Part shown: positions 26,800 to 36,632 of the stretch, one piece after another
How positions within the stretch are numbered: position 1 is the first letter of the stretch
Layout of the letters: each line of letters begins with the position of its first letter
Source: JAENVT01 sp963720775
GTDB lineage: Bacteria; Actinomycetota; Acidimicrobiia; Acidimicrobiales; Ilumatobacteraceae
DNA length: 64,000 bases
Direction of reading: 5' to 3'
Assembly (NCBI GenBank): GCA_963720775.1
Contig: CAVRGR010000007.1
Span: 310,001-374,000, forward strand
Position numbers and translations under genes: made by a program
The notes under the pieces: model-generated
Databases searched by the model: none
What the model was told of the DNA's origin: nothing
The model's input: only the letters and a program-made list of their open reading frames with translations

Positions 26800-27549
26800 A
26801 TGTCGGCAACAACTTCGATCTCCAGCGACGTCGTGCTCGCTGCCAAACGTCAGCTCGCTGCAGCGTTCCGCGCCGCGGCCTACCACGGCTTCAACGAGGG
26901 GATCGACAATCACTTCTCGTTCGCCGTGCCCGGTAGCGACGACCTCTTCCTGCTCAACCGCTATGGCCCGCATTGGTCCGAGATCACCGAAGCCGACATC
27001 CTGACGATCGACTTCGACGGTCGAGTCGTCGATGGTGAAGGCGACTGGGAGACGTCTGCGTTCCTCATCCACCGCGGTTGCCATCAGGCCCGGCCATCGG
27101 CCCGCGCCGTGTTCCACACCCACATGCCTTACGCCACGGCGTTGTCGATGACCGTGGGCGGGTTCGACACCAAGCTCAGCCAGAACGCCATGTTGTTCCA
27201 CGGCCGAATCGCCGACCTGCCCTACGGCGGCCTCGTCGACGCAGCCGAGGAGGGATGCCGGTTCGGTGAGGTGATCGGTGACGAGATCACCGTCGTGATG
27301 CTCGAGAACCACGGCGTGATGGTGATCGGCACCGACGTGGCCGACGCTTGGCAGAAGCTGTACTTCTTCGAACGGGCCAGCCAAGTGCAGGTGCTCGCCC
27401 AGTCGACGGGCCAGCCGCTCATCCGGGTCAGCGATGCCATCGCCGAGCACACAGCAGCGCAGTGGCTGAAAGAAGCGCCGAAAGCAGCCACCCAGTTCGC
27501 CGCGGTACTGCGGGTGGTCGACGGTACAGCGAGCTCACTTCACGCCTAG
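26800..27549 (+). CDS. Class II aldolase/adducin family protein
   Basis: 249 residues from ATG 26800 (ATG 26794 is also possible). Zinc-ligand histidines H106 and H108 in H-T-H-M-P-Y and the third His in L-E-N-H-G-V-M are present, with an N-terminal N-H-F-S segment that matches the 'G-N-x-S-x-R' site only loosely. Members cleave phosphorylated sugars or act as decarboxylases; some (adducin-like) have no known reaction. The substrate cannot be read from the sequence. The polyprenyl synthase gene follows after nine bases. Confidence 0.85.
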   Translation: MSATTSISSDVVLAAKRQLAAAFRAAAYHGFNEGIDNHFSFAVPGSDDLFLLNRYGPHWSEITEADILTIDFDGRVVDGEGDWETSAFLIHRGCHQARPSARAVFHTHMPYATALSMTVGGFDTKLSQNAMLFHGRIADLPYGGLVDAAEEGCRFGEVIGDEITVVMLENHGVMVIGTDVADAWQKLYFFERASQVQVLAQSTGQPLIRVSDAIAEHTAAQWLKEAPKAATQFAAVLRVVDGTASSLHA

Positions 27550-27558
27550 CCTGCCGGA

Positions 27559-28623
27559 GTGCCCGTCGTCGCTCCGCCCCCGTCGCTCGCGGACATAGCC
27601 GCCGCCGTCGAGGCTCGACTGCGAACGGTTCTCGATACCGAAACGGCACGATGGGCAGCCTTCGACGAGGACCTGCGCGCCCCGCTCGAACAGATCGGGC
27701 GACTGGTGCTGGGCGGCGGGAAGCGACTGCGCCCATCGTTCTGCCACTGGGGCTTCGTCGGCGCCGGCGGGCGGCCCGACGACCCGCGAATCGTCGACGC
27801 GGGCGCGGCGTTGGAGTTGATGCACGCCTTCGCCCTGTTTCACGACGATGTCATGGACGACGCGGTGAGCCGGCGAGGCACACCGACCACGCACACTGTG
27901 TTCGCCGGCATCCACGCCGCTTCCGGCTGGGCCGGTGAGCCGCGACGATTCGGCGAAGGTGTCGCGATCCTGGTGGGTGATCTGGCCTTCGTGATGGCCG
28001 ACGCCCTGCTGGTCGACGCACCCAGCGACGCCTGGGCGATCTGGAACGAGTTACGCACCGAGCTCAACATCGGGCAGCTGCTCGACATCCTCGGCAGCGT
28101 GCGCGGCGATCGACGCCTCGACAAGGCCGAGCGGATCTGCCGGTACAAGAGCGGCAAGTACACGGTCGAGCGACCGCTGCACCTCGGTGCTGTGCTGGCC
28201 GCACCGGATCGAGTCGAGGAGTTGCTCCCGGCGCTGAGCGCCTACGGGCTTCCGTTGGGCGACGCGTTCCAGATGCGCGACGACGTGATGGGGGCTTTCG
28301 GTGACGAAGGGGTCACCGGAAAGCCTGTCGGCGGTGACCTCCGCGAGGGCAAGCCGACGCCACTTCTGGCCCGCGCGGTCGCCGCGGCAACTCCCGCGCA
28401 ACGCGCGGTGCTCGATCGCGTCGGCGCGGCAGACCTCGGTGACGGTGACATCGCCGCGATGCAACAGGTGATCATCGACACCGGCGCTCTTGCCGCGTTG
28501 GAGGCCCAGATCGCTTCGCTCACCGAACGGGCGGTCGCATCGATCGAAACGGCGCCGATCACGGAGCCGAGCAGAGCCGAGCTCGTCGCCCTCGCCCACT
28601 ACGTGAGCTGGCGCAACGTCTGA
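27559..28623 (+). CDS. Polyprenyl (geranylgeranyl-type) diphosphate synthase
   Basis: 354 residues from GTG 27559. Trans-isoprenyl diphosphate synthase: G-G-K-R-L-R-P (53-59), first aspartate-rich motif D-D-V-M-D (96-100), second motif Q-M-R-D-D-V-M near 246, and the K-S-G-K-Y-T-x-E-R region that in canonical members is K-T-G-x-L. It makes C15-C20 or longer prenyl diphosphates for quinones, carotenoids or lipid carriers. Chain length is unclear. The last 25 bases overlap the end of the convergent helicase gene. Confidence 0.9.
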   Translation: MPVVAPPPSLADIAAAVEARLRTVLDTETARWAAFDEDLRAPLEQIGRLVLGGGKRLRPSFCHWGFVGAGGRPDDPRIVDAGAALELMHAFALFHDDVMDDAVSRRGTPTTHTVFAGIHAASGWAGEPRRFGEGVAILVGDLAFVMADALLVDAPSDAWAIWNELRTELNIGQLLDILGSVRGDRRLDKAERICRYKSGKYTVERPLHLGAVLAAPDRVEELLPALSAYGLPLGDAFQMRDDVMGAFGDEGVTGKPVGGDLREGKPTPLLARAVAAATPAQRAVLDRVGAADLGDGDIAAMQQVIIDTGALAALEAQIASLTERAVASIETAPITEPSRAELVALAHYVSWRNV

Positions 28624-31600
28624 CCGGTCGCCGGCGCGCCGAGGGCGGCGAGCAACGATGGCGCATCGAGCACGTCGATGGGGATCTCGACCGCGGCCGC
28701 TCCATCGGGTTGGGCGACTGCCAGCCACGCCTCGCCGACCACCATGCCGGTGGCTTGCTGAAGTGCAGCGACGTAGCCCGACATCTGTGGTTGGTAGCGG
28801 CGTGCCAGTTCGGCAGGTGAAGTGACCAAGGTGTCGGTCTTGAAGTCGACGAGTGTGAGCGTGCCGTCCGGATTGACGAACACGGCATCGACATAACCCC
28901 ACACCGTGACGTCGCCGAACTGAGCGCCGACGTACATCTCCCGGCGGCAGTTGGACGATGCCTGCATTCGGGCGAACAGGTTGCCCCTGAGCAACGAGTT
29001 GACCATGGCCTCGATGTCGCGTCGTCGATCGAGCACACCCTCGGCCTCGGCAGCAACTTCGACGAGCTTGGGGAGGCCGAGCGTCGGGTCGTCGAGGGCG
29101 ACCTGCTGCATGACCGCATGCACCGCGCTGCCTTTGGCGGTACCGAACCGGCCACCGCGCCGGCTGGGCCGGTCGTTTGGCCCCGGTTCCTTGCGGTTGC
29201 CTGGGTCGGTGGCTTCGTGGTCGTCGGTGTCGGGTTGGTGGCGCCCGACGGCCTCACCGAAGCGCTCGCCGGGGGCGACGACGTCGTCGTCGGTTTCGTC
29301 GTCGTCGGCGAACAGCAAGCCCTGCACGAGCTCGACATCACTCGTGGGCCCGGCGGCATCGCCGAGCGCCTTGGCGATCCCGCTGGGCGTCCAGATCCGG
29401 CGAACCTGACTCGCCGTGCGATCGAGCTCGACCGGTTCGTCGACGGCGCCATCGAGGAGGTCGTCGAGGTCGGGACGGGTGTGGTCGGGTGGATGTGCCA
29501 CGGGCAGTGCCGGCTCGGGGCACACCGCAGAGGTGACGGCGTCGGCAGACGTGACTGCCTCGACCAGGCGGCCGGCCGCACAGCCTGCGTTCTTGTGGTG
29601 CATCGAGACGACGAGGTGATCCTCGGCTCGCGTGAACGCGACGTACAGCAAACGCGCTTCTTCGGCCTTGGCACGCCGCCTCTCGGCCGATGACATGTCG
29701 GCCAGACCCGCGCTGGTGAGCCTGCCGAGGCGAATGAGTGGTTTGCCGTTGTGCCAATGGAGGCCGGTCGACGAATCCGTGGCGTCGCCGCCGCCGAGAC
29801 CGGCGACGATCGTGATGGGGAACTCGAGGCCCTTTGCCGCGTGAATCGTCATGATTCGCAGCGAATCTTCGCCTTCGTCGGTGCTGAGTTCGACTCGATC
29901 GACGTCGTCTATGCGCCGGTCGACCCAGGCGAGGTACTCGGCGAGCGTGCCGCCCGTCGCATCGCTCCAGGCGCGAGCCTCGTCGATGACGTATCGAACC
30001 CGGCGCCATGTCTCGCGGGCGACCTGCCGGCCTTCCGACAACGCTGCTGCGACACCGCGCCAACCGTCGTACAGCTCGGCGATCAGTTCGGCAGGTGTGC
30101 GCTCGTGCTTGCGCCTTCCGAACTGGTCGAGCACGCGCAGCGCATCGCCGACGGCACCAGGCTTCGTGGTGAAGACACGGAAGTCGGACGGGTAGGGCGT
30201 CTGGGCGCTGGCCGGCCCGAAGCGATATTCCATCAACTGGCGATCATCGAGGCCGAAGATCGAGGTACGCAACGCAGTGACCACCTTCAGCTGATTCGTG
30301 GGGTCATCGATAGCGCGCAGAACTCGCAGCAGCTCGTAGACCTCACGTGAGCCGTAGATCAACGTGCCGCCCTCGACCCGATACGGAACCCCGGCCTGAC
30401 GCAGCGTGTGTTCCAGCACGCCGAGGCGGGTACGACTGCGCACGAGCACGGTGATGTCGCGATAGTTGGCCGGTCGGTCGGGCCGATCGACGCCGTCGCC
30501 GACCTTCCACGGCGTGGCGCCACGCACCGCCTGTTGGACCAACGCGGCGATGTCGGCGGCTTCGGCCCGCGCTGTGTCGTCGGCCGAGTCGTGATCGAGC
30601 TTGACCCAGCCGGGCATGCCCAGCACCACGACGCCCGGCCCGCTGTCGGAGGAGTTGGGGGCTCGGTTGGGGTCCAGTGGCGCGTATGGGACGTGATCTG
30701 CGGAGTCGGTGTCGCCGTAGGCGAAGCGGAGCCCGAGCACCGCGTTGATCCAACCGCAGACGTCGGCGCGAGTACGGCGATTGACGGTGAGTTGGCGGTT
30801 CGAGCCGTCGGCGGCGAGCAAGCTGGAGAACAGCGCCACGTCAGCGTTGCGGAAGCCGTAGATCGATTGCTTCGGATCGCCGACGGCGAACATCGACGCC
30901 GGCGCGCCGGCTGGATCAGGAGCCGTCAGCTCGGTGAGGATGTCGAACTGCACCTGATCGGTGTCTTGGAACTCGTCGACGAACAGGTATCGATGCCGAG
31001 CCCGGATCTCGCCGCGAACCTCAGGATTGTTTTGCAGGAGCCGACGGGTGAGCACCAGGAGGTCGTCGAACGACAACTCGCCTCTGCCCACGCGTTTGCT
31101 CGCGGTCTCGACCACGATCGGTGTGAGCGCCGACATCAACCGGCTCAGCGCCGGCTCGAAGGTGGCGAAGCGCATCGCCAACCGGAAGGGCTCCCACGGT
31201 GCGGTTCCGCCCCGGCGGCTCTCGTGAAGCGCCCAGGCAGCCGCGGCAAGCGCCGGCACCGACTGCATGAGCTCGAGCGTCGTCCCTGCCTCGACCACGG
31301 CATCGTGGACCCTTGCACGCATGGTTGCGCTGCCTTCGAGATAGCGATGGTCGGAGTGGACTGCATCGAGCATGCGCATGAGGCCCGCTTGAGCCACAGC
31401 GATCGACATCGGCGCCGCGGTCGGCGTAGCCGACAAGCGCAGCCAGTCGTTGTCGATCGCCCTGACGAGGTCGGGCAGGAACTGCAAGGCGTTGAACGAG
31501 GCAACCACCATCAACGCCTCTTCGAGCGCGGGGTTCTTGAGGGCAACGTTGTAGAGCGCCTGAACGGCCTGTTCGGCACGCTCGTCGGCCATCGCCCCGG

Positions 31601-31961
31601 ACGTGAGCTCGTCGGCGGTGGTGAACTTGGGCGGCAGCCCGGCCTCGATGGGGAACCGTCGCAGCAGTGATTGGCAGAAGCCATGGATCGTGCCGATGAA
31701 GGCCTCGTCGAGTTGCGCTGCTTCGCCGAGAGCTTCCCGAAGGCGGTGCGAGACCTCGCGCGCTGCCTTCTCCGTGAACGTGATGACGACCAACTCGCCG
31801 ATCTGCACGCCGGGCGCGCCGACGAGAGCGGCGACCCTGCCGACGAGGCTGGTTGTCTTTCCACTGCCGGCGCCCGCCGAGACGGCGAGCGACGAACCCG
31901 GATCAGCCTCGACCCACGCCGGCAGGTCGATCGAGCTTGGCTCGGCCGCGTCGTGAGTCAT
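28599..31961 (-). CDS. addA: UvrD/AddA-type helicase-nuclease (RecB-like)
   Basis: 1120 residues from ATG 31961, which overlaps the addB-like stop (ATGA). Seen: Walker A G-A-G-S-G-K-T-T (30-37), V-I-T-F-T-E-K-A-A-R-E (motif Ia), D-E-F-Q-D-T-D (motif II), G-D-P-K-Q-S-I-Y-G-F-R (motif III), I-M-T-I-H-A-A-K-G-L-E-F (motif V), Y-V-A-F-T-R-A (motif VI) and a C-terminal PD-(D/E)XK nuclease (V-H-A-V-M, G-Y-V-D-A-V, L-V-D-F-K-T-D). With its partner it should resect double-strand breaks. The C-terminal end overlaps the polyprenyl synthase gene. Confidence 0.92.
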   Translation of the reverse strand: MTHDAAEPSSIDLPAWVEADPGSSLAVSAGAGSGKTTSLVGRVAALVGAPGVQIGELVVITFTEKAAREVSHRLREALGEAAQLDEAFIGTIHGFCQSLLRRFPIEAGLPPKFTTADELTSGAMADERAEQAVQALYNVALKNPALEEALMVVASFNALQFLPDLVRAIDNDWLRLSATPTAAPMSIAVAQAGLMRMLDAVHSDHRYLEGSATMRARVHDAVVEAGTTLELMQSVPALAAAAWALHESRRGGTAPWEPFRLAMRFATFEPALSRLMSALTPIVVETASKRVGRGELSFDDLLVLTRRLLQNNPEVRGEIRARHRYLFVDEFQDTDQVQFDILTELTAPDPAGAPASMFAVGDPKQSIYGFRNADVALFSSLLAADGSNRQLTVNRRTRADVCGWINAVLGLRFAYGDTDSADHVPYAPLDPNRAPNSSDSGPGVVVLGMPGWVKLDHDSADDTARAEAADIAALVQQAVRGATPWKVGDGVDRPDRPANYRDITVLVRSRTRLGVLEHTLRQAGVPYRVEGGTLIYGSREVYELLRVLRAIDDPTNQLKVVTALRTSIFGLDDRQLMEYRFGPASAQTPYPSDFRVFTTKPGAVGDALRVLDQFGRRKHERTPAELIAELYDGWRGVAAALSEGRQVARETWRRVRYVIDEARAWSDATGGTLAEYLAWVDRRIDDVDRVELSTDEGEDSLRIMTIHAAKGLEFPITIVAGLGGGDATDSSTGLHWHNGKPLIRLGRLTSAGLADMSSAERRRAKAEEARLLYVAFTRAEDHLVVSMHHKNAGCAAGRLVEAVTSADAVTSAVCPEPALPVAHPPDHTRPDLDDLLDGAVDEPVELDRTASQVRRIWTPSGIAKALGDAAGPTSDVELVQGLLFADDDETDDDVVAPGERFGEAVGRHQPDTDDHEATDPGNRKEPGPNDRPSRRGGRFGTAKGSAVHAVMQQVALDDPTLGLPKLVEVAAEAEGVLDRRRDIEAMVNSLLRGNLFARMQASSNCRREMYVGAQFGDVTVWGYVDAVFVNPDGTLTLVDFKTDTLVTSPAELARRYQPQMSGYVAALQQATGMVVGEAWLAVAQPDGAAAVEIPIDVLDAPSLLAALGAPATGQTLRQLT

Positions 31962-34924
31962 CCGTCGAGCTCCGTGCCCGTTGCGGCTGACTGTGCGCCG
32001 GCAGGGTCGAAGAGCCGTGCCCGCTCGGCGAGGTCCTCGACGCCCAACGAGTCGACGCAGCACATCAGGCATCGCCCGTTCGTGGGATGAGGCCGGGGCG
32101 CGAACTGCCCCCCGGCGATCTCGCCCAACCAGCGAGCGACGTACGACTCGAACTCGGCGATCAACGTCGCGTCGATCGGAACCTGGCGCGCTTCGGCCTT
32201 CGCTTCGCGAACGTAGAGATAGCGCGCCGTGGCGGCCGGGGCATCGACCGCATCGTCGTCGACGAGCAGGGCGCGATCGTGATCAGCGGCACGGGCGTAC
32301 AGCGGCAGCTGGAGCTTGCGACCACCATCGAGCACGTCTTTCAAGGTCGACTTGGCGCCGGTCTTGAAGTCGGTGACGCGCAAACCGCCGCCGGCCATGA
32401 GATCGATGCGATCGATGTTGCCCCGAAACTGCGCGCCGGCCACTGGCACGCCGGAGAAGCTGTACTCGCAGGCAACGGGTTGCGACCCTTCCGCCGCCTC
32501 GGCATCGATGGTGGCGGCGATCGATCGCAGGATGTGGGCGCGCTCCGCACCCCACGCGCTGGCATGACCGAGCCGGTGCCGAACGTCGATGTCGGTGGCG
32601 AGCGAGTCGAGGATCTCGACTGCCCGGCGATGCATGGCCGGCACGTGTTCGTCGCGCAACCAAGGTGGCCGCTCGTGAGGTTCGAGACGCAACCATTCGC
32701 CGGCCAGCTGCTCGAACACCTTGTGCACGAGCACGCCGCGATCGGTCGGCTCGATCGAGACGATCGAAGCCGCATCGGTCTCTTCACTGACGTGCAGGAC
32801 GTACTGGCCGAAGTACGCCAGACCGCAATCGGCCTGACGTTCGAGCGCAGTGATGGCCCACTGCTTGTCGATGGGAGCCAGGGCCGGGTGAGGGCCGACC
32901 ACTCCGTCGAACTCCGTCGGCCGTGGATCGAGCCGGGCCCGTAGGGCGTTGGCGCGGCGCGCCAGCCGCGGCGACCGGGTATGCGAATCGTCGGATCGGG
33001 CGAGCTGCTCGGAAGCCGTGAGCACCGGGCCGTCGAGCAAGCCGGCGGCATGAGACTCGAACTTCTCTACGGGCATGCCGACCAACAACGGTGACGCGTA
33101 CATCTCGCCGCCCCGGCGCAGGTCGGTGCGTGCCAACGTGGCCGTGACAGAGGCGTTGCTGTGGAGGAGCGCCAGCCAGGCGCGCTCGGCGCGGGACGCG
33201 AACGCCCGCGGACCCTCGATGACCGCCGCCGAGGCGTCGGGCAGGTCGCGGCCGAGCAGCAGGTCGTCGACGGTCGACACCGGCAGCAGCCCCTCGTTGA
33301 GACCGACGATGAACACGTGCGTGGCACTGATGCACAGCGCGCCGGCGATGTCGAGGATCGACACGGCGCCGGCTGCATCGCCGCGCCGGCGTACCGGCGT
33401 GTCGAGCAGGGTGGCGACGATCCGGTGCATGGCGATAGGGGTGAACGGCACGGCTACGCCGTCGTGGTCGAGCTCGGCCAACCCGGCACAGATGCGTTCG
33501 ACGTGGTCGCCGGCGTTGCGTTGCCAGGCCGGAGCGTCGGCCCATGCTCGCTCGCGCCACGTGGCTGCACCGATGTGGTCGACCAGGAGGGCGCCGAGCG
33601 CTTTGGAGGCGGCCTCCCACGACGTGGCTCGCTGCACACGCCGCGACTGCGAACGCAGCCGCTCGACCAGTGCGAGCAAGCGCCGCAGAGCATCGTCGTC
33701 GGCCTGCTCACGGCGTGTGGCGGGCGCATCTACGTCACCCTGCGACCATCGTTGCCGCCGAGCTCGGTTGGCCTCTGCCAACGCCTCGGCGGCCCGGCTC
33801 CAGTCATCGACCGTGACCAGACCGAGCCGGCGGCACAACGTCGTCCACTGCCCGACGCGCCGCGGGGCGCCGAGCTCGCCGACGGGGTGCAGCGGCGCGA
33901 CGGAGAGCAACCTGAACACGTTCGGACGATCCCATCCCTCGACCACACCGTCGAGCAGGTGACGCAACACCTGACCGGCAACCGAGCCGCGAAGGCGCTC
34001 GACCGCGCCACCCGTCCAGGCGATGCCGCCGCGCTGCAACTCGTCGCGGACGGGGCGCCGGTACTGCGGTGCCGCGCAGACGATGGCGACATCGTCGGCC
34101 GGCACGCCGTTGTCGAGCAGCGACGCACATTTCCGGACTGCGTAGCGAACCTCTTCGTCGGGGTCGGGGCAGGAGACCACACGAGGAACATCGGCTGGTT
34201 CGGGTGCCGGCACGCTGTCGCACCCGAACGCCCGCAGTTGATCGGCCCGCGCTCGGTCGTCGGCTGACGGGACGACGGCGACGAGGCGGCACGACGGCTG
34301 CCCGGTGAGGCGCCGCAGGAATGGAACCTGTGCCGGATGGAAGGAGTCGGTGACGACCAGAACGACACGCATGCCCGACAGGGCACGATCATCGACGTCG
34401 TCGAGCGCCGCCAACGTGGCGCTCTCGTCGCGTACGCCTACAGCGACGAGCCGTCGACGAGCCCTGACGACGACATCGACCAATGCGGCGCGCACCGAAC
34501 TGGGACTGCCCACCAGGGCTTCCAGCGCACCGGGAGCGACGTGCGCGGCTCGCAACGCCATGGCCATCTCGACCAACGCGTCGACTGTGGCAGGGTGGTC
34601 GCGCACATCGCGCAGCACGAGCGGGCACTCGTCGCTGCTCAACACCGACGTGATCGCAGCCAACTGCAATTGGGTGGTGACGGCGCGCATCGTGCTGATC
34701 GACGAGTCGACCAGCTCGACGGCGAGGTCGATCGGGGTGAGGAAGCGAATGCCCGCCACCCCGCCCGACACCCGCGGCAGCAGGCGTCGGAGGGTGGCGG
34801 CGGTCGGCCCGGGCGGCACCACCACGATGACTTCGCCGAGCCGATCACCGGCCTGCAGCTCATCGATCGCCGCTGCCGTCGCCACAGCGACGGCTCGCCC
34901 TGGTCGCACCCAACGCACGGCCAT
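31958..34924 (-). CDS. addB: PD-(D/E)XK nuclease / AddB-RecC-like partner subunit
   Basis: 988 residues. The N-terminal two thirds resemble a RecC/AddB helicase-like scaffold without an intact Walker A (no G-K-T near the start). The C-terminal domain is a RecB-type nuclease: G-N-I-D-R-I-D-L then L-R-V-T-D-F-K-T-G. Cysteines at Q-A-D-C-G-L before the nuclease and C-L-M-C-C after it could hold an iron-sulphur cluster as in AddB, although the C-x2-C-C spacing differs from the usual C-x2-C-x5-C. It is translationally coupled to the helicase gene. AdnA is the other possible relative, but AdnA has its own Walker A. Confidence 0.82.
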   Translation of the reverse strand: MAVRWVRPGRAVAVATAAAIDELQAGDRLGEVIVVVPPGPTAATLRRLLPRVSGGVAGIRFLTPIDLAVELVDSSISTMRAVTTQLQLAAITSVLSSDECPLVLRDVRDHPATVDALVEMAMALRAAHVAPGALEALVGSPSSVRAALVDVVVRARRRLVAVGVRDESATLAALDDVDDRALSGMRVVLVVTDSFHPAQVPFLRRLTGQPSCRLVAVVPSADDRARADQLRAFGCDSVPAPEPADVPRVVSCPDPDEEVRYAVRKCASLLDNGVPADDVAIVCAAPQYRRPVRDELQRGGIAWTGGAVERLRGSVAGQVLRHLLDGVVEGWDRPNVFRLLSVAPLHPVGELGAPRRVGQWTTLCRRLGLVTVDDWSRAAEALAEANRARRQRWSQGDVDAPATRREQADDDALRRLLALVERLRSQSRRVQRATSWEAASKALGALLVDHIGAATWRERAWADAPAWQRNAGDHVERICAGLAELDHDGVAVPFTPIAMHRIVATLLDTPVRRRGDAAGAVSILDIAGALCISATHVFIVGLNEGLLPVSTVDDLLLGRDLPDASAAVIEGPRAFASRAERAWLALLHSNASVTATLARTDLRRGGEMYASPLLVGMPVEKFESHAAGLLDGPVLTASEQLARSDDSHTRSPRLARRANALRARLDPRPTEFDGVVGPHPALAPIDKQWAITALERQADCGLAYFGQYVLHVSEETDAASIVSIEPTDRGVLVHKVFEQLAGEWLRLEPHERPPWLRDEHVPAMHRRAVEILDSLATDIDVRHRLGHASAWGAERAHILRSIAATIDAEAAEGSQPVACEYSFSGVPVAGAQFRGNIDRIDLMAGGGLRVTDFKTGAKSTLKDVLDGGRKLQLPLYARAADHDRALLVDDDAVDAPAATARYLYVREAKAEARQVPIDATLIAEFESYVARWLGEIAGGQFAPRPHPTNGRCLMCCVDSLGVEDLAERARLFDPAGAQSAATGTELDG

Positions 34925-35016
34925 CTAGCGACCGTTGTGGTGCTCGGGAGCTGGATGCAAAGCGGTTGTTGAACTCACGGTGATCACCTCGGTGCGTTCA
35001 TTGTCCCAGATAGGTG

Positions 35017-35670
35017 TCACGCGGTGGTGTGGGCATACAGGGTGAGGGCTTCGCGCACCGAACAGGTCGTTACGCCGAGCTCGTCGACGACCGCAGCCAG
35101 CCAGGGCGGACGCACCACTGCGGCAACAGCAATGGGCTCCTCGAGACCGGACGACTCGACCGCCATGCGGACGAACAAGGTTGCGTAATCGGGCGGGCGC
35201 AGGTCGCGGGACAGTTCGAAGAGGGCGTACGGATCGGGAGGGTGTGGGCTGGGAGCCAGTGTGACGAAGCTCTGCGACGTCGGCCCGATTGCTCCCCCGG
35301 CCAAACCGGGACCGTCGCACAACACGGCACCGCGCACCTGCTGCGGCCGGGCACCGGCGAGCATCAGGGCTACATATGCGCCAAGCCCGCGGCCGACGAT
35401 CGTGGCCGTACCCAGCTCGGCAAGGGCCACGTCGGCGTCGGCGAGCACGATCTCGGCGCTGTAGCCGCCACCTGGGGGAACGGTCGAACGCCCGTGGCCG
35501 GTGAAGTCGAGGGCGGCCACGGGCCCCGCCCAACCGTTCGCCCAGTCGGGGACCCGCGCCGGCGACGACTCGCCCAGAGCGTGCAGCAGGAGCAGGGGCG
35601 TGCCCTCGCCCTCGCGAAGCCGGTGCAGCGCCAGGTCGACCTTGTTGTGCCGCAACATCGTGATGCTCAT
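35017..35670 (-). CDS. Alpha/beta-hydrolase-fold protein lacking the nucleophile
   Basis: 217 residues from ATG 35670, which overlaps the upstream stop (ATGA). The fold is clear: L-L-L-L-H-A-L-G, D-F-T-G-H-G-R-S and the elbow strand I-V-G-R-G-L-G-A-Y-V. At the elbow the G-x-S-x-G serine is glycine (G-R-G-L-G), checked at the codon level (GGG). No G-H-F-type histidine segment is visible near the C-terminus. It is probably not a hydrolase, or is a regulatory or binding paralogue of the coupled neighbour. Confidence 0.8.
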   Translation of the reverse strand: MSITMLRHNKVDLALHRLREGEGTPLLLLHALGESSPARVPDWANGWAGPVAALDFTGHGRSTVPPGGGYSAEIVLADADVALAELGTATIVGRGLGAYVALMLAGARPQQVRGAVLCDGPGLAGGAIGPTSQSFVTLAPSPHPPDPYALFELSRDLRPPDYATLFVRMAVESSGLEEPIAVAAVVRPPWLAAVVDELGVTTCSVREALTLYAHTTA

Positions 35671-36575
35671 GCAGACCCCAGGAAGTCGAGCACCATCGCA
35701 GCGACGAGATCGGGCTCCTCGATGTGCACGAAATGGCCGACGCCTTCCAGCAGTTCGACGCGACCACCGTCGGGCAGATAGGGCGTGACGTGATGCGGCA
35801 ACGTGCCCCAACCCATCTCCTCCAACTCGCCACCCAGGATCCCGAGGAACGGCATGCCCAGGCCCGGCAACCGCGTGATCGTCCACTCCGGGCGCCAAGG
35901 ACCGAACCCACCGAAGCGCATGGAGGCGTCGATCTTCCATCGCCAACCGTCAGGATCGAGGCGTGCCCCGACAGTGACGAGATGACAGAGCCACTCGAAG
36001 GAGAGCCGCGGGTTCATCCGCCCGCGACGGCGGGCAAGCTCTTCGATGGTGCCGGGGTGCCGCTCCAGTTGGGCGGCGCGACGCCGATGGTCGAGCCAGC
36101 CGGAGATCTCGCCGGCGATCATTCGGCTGCGCTCGTGCTCGGCGACATCAGGGATCCGACGCTTGGACGGAACCCCGTCGAGGTTGACGAGGTGGCTGAA
36201 GCGGTACGGCTGTGCGTCGGCGAGCTGGATCATCAACGACCCGCCCTTGGAGTGACCGATCACAGGTGCCGGGTCTTGGGTGATGGCGTCCATCACCGCC
36301 ATCGCGTCGCGGATGTCGGCATCCCAGCCGTAGAGCGGGGCATGATCGCTGTCGCCGTGCCCGCGTTGGTCCCAGGCAACCACGCGCCATCCGGCAGCGG
36401 CAAGCTTCGGCGCGAACACCTCGTACGTTCGACTGAAATCGAACCCGCCGTGCACCAAGAACAGAGGCTGAGCAGCCTCGTTGCCCCATTCGTTGACCGA
36501 CACGCTGAGCCCACCGACGTCGATCCGGTGCTGTCGCTCGGGCGCCATCGCGCCTGGAAACCCGCCGACCGACAT
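35667..36575 (-). CDS. Alpha/beta hydrolase
   Basis: 302 residues. Seen: oxyanion H-G-G-F-D, W-D-Q-R-G-H-G-D-S, nucleophile elbow G-H-S-K-G, and catalytic His in G-V-G-H-F-V-H. General esterase, epoxide hydrolase or haloalkane dehalogenase-like fold; the substrate is not predictable. The downstream gene starts inside its stop codon and encodes a second hydrolase-fold protein. The start could also be Met10 (M-A-P-E-R). Confidence 0.9.
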   Translation of the reverse strand: MSVGGFPGAMAPERQHRIDVGGLSVSVNEWGNEAAQPLFLVHGGFDFSRTYEVFAPKLAAAGWRVVAWDQRGHGDSDHAPLYGWDADIRDAMAVMDAITQDPAPVIGHSKGGSLMIQLADAQPYRFSHLVNLDGVPSKRRIPDVAEHERSRMIAGEISGWLDHRRRAAQLERHPGTIEELARRRGRMNPRLSFEWLCHLVTVGARLDPDGWRWKIDASMRFGGFGPWRPEWTITRLPGLGMPFLGILGGELEEMGWGTLPHHVTPYLPDGGRVELLEGVGHFVHIEEPDLVAAMVLDFLGSA

Positions 36576-36632
36576 GGGGTCAGCGTATGGCGTCGTGGAA
36601 GTCGAGCCCGAACCCGCATAACATCACCGCCC

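Noticed and set aside
30408..31670. 420-codon plus-strand open frame
   Set aside because: Shadow of the AddA-like helicase gene, whose motifs I-VI are in the other strand.
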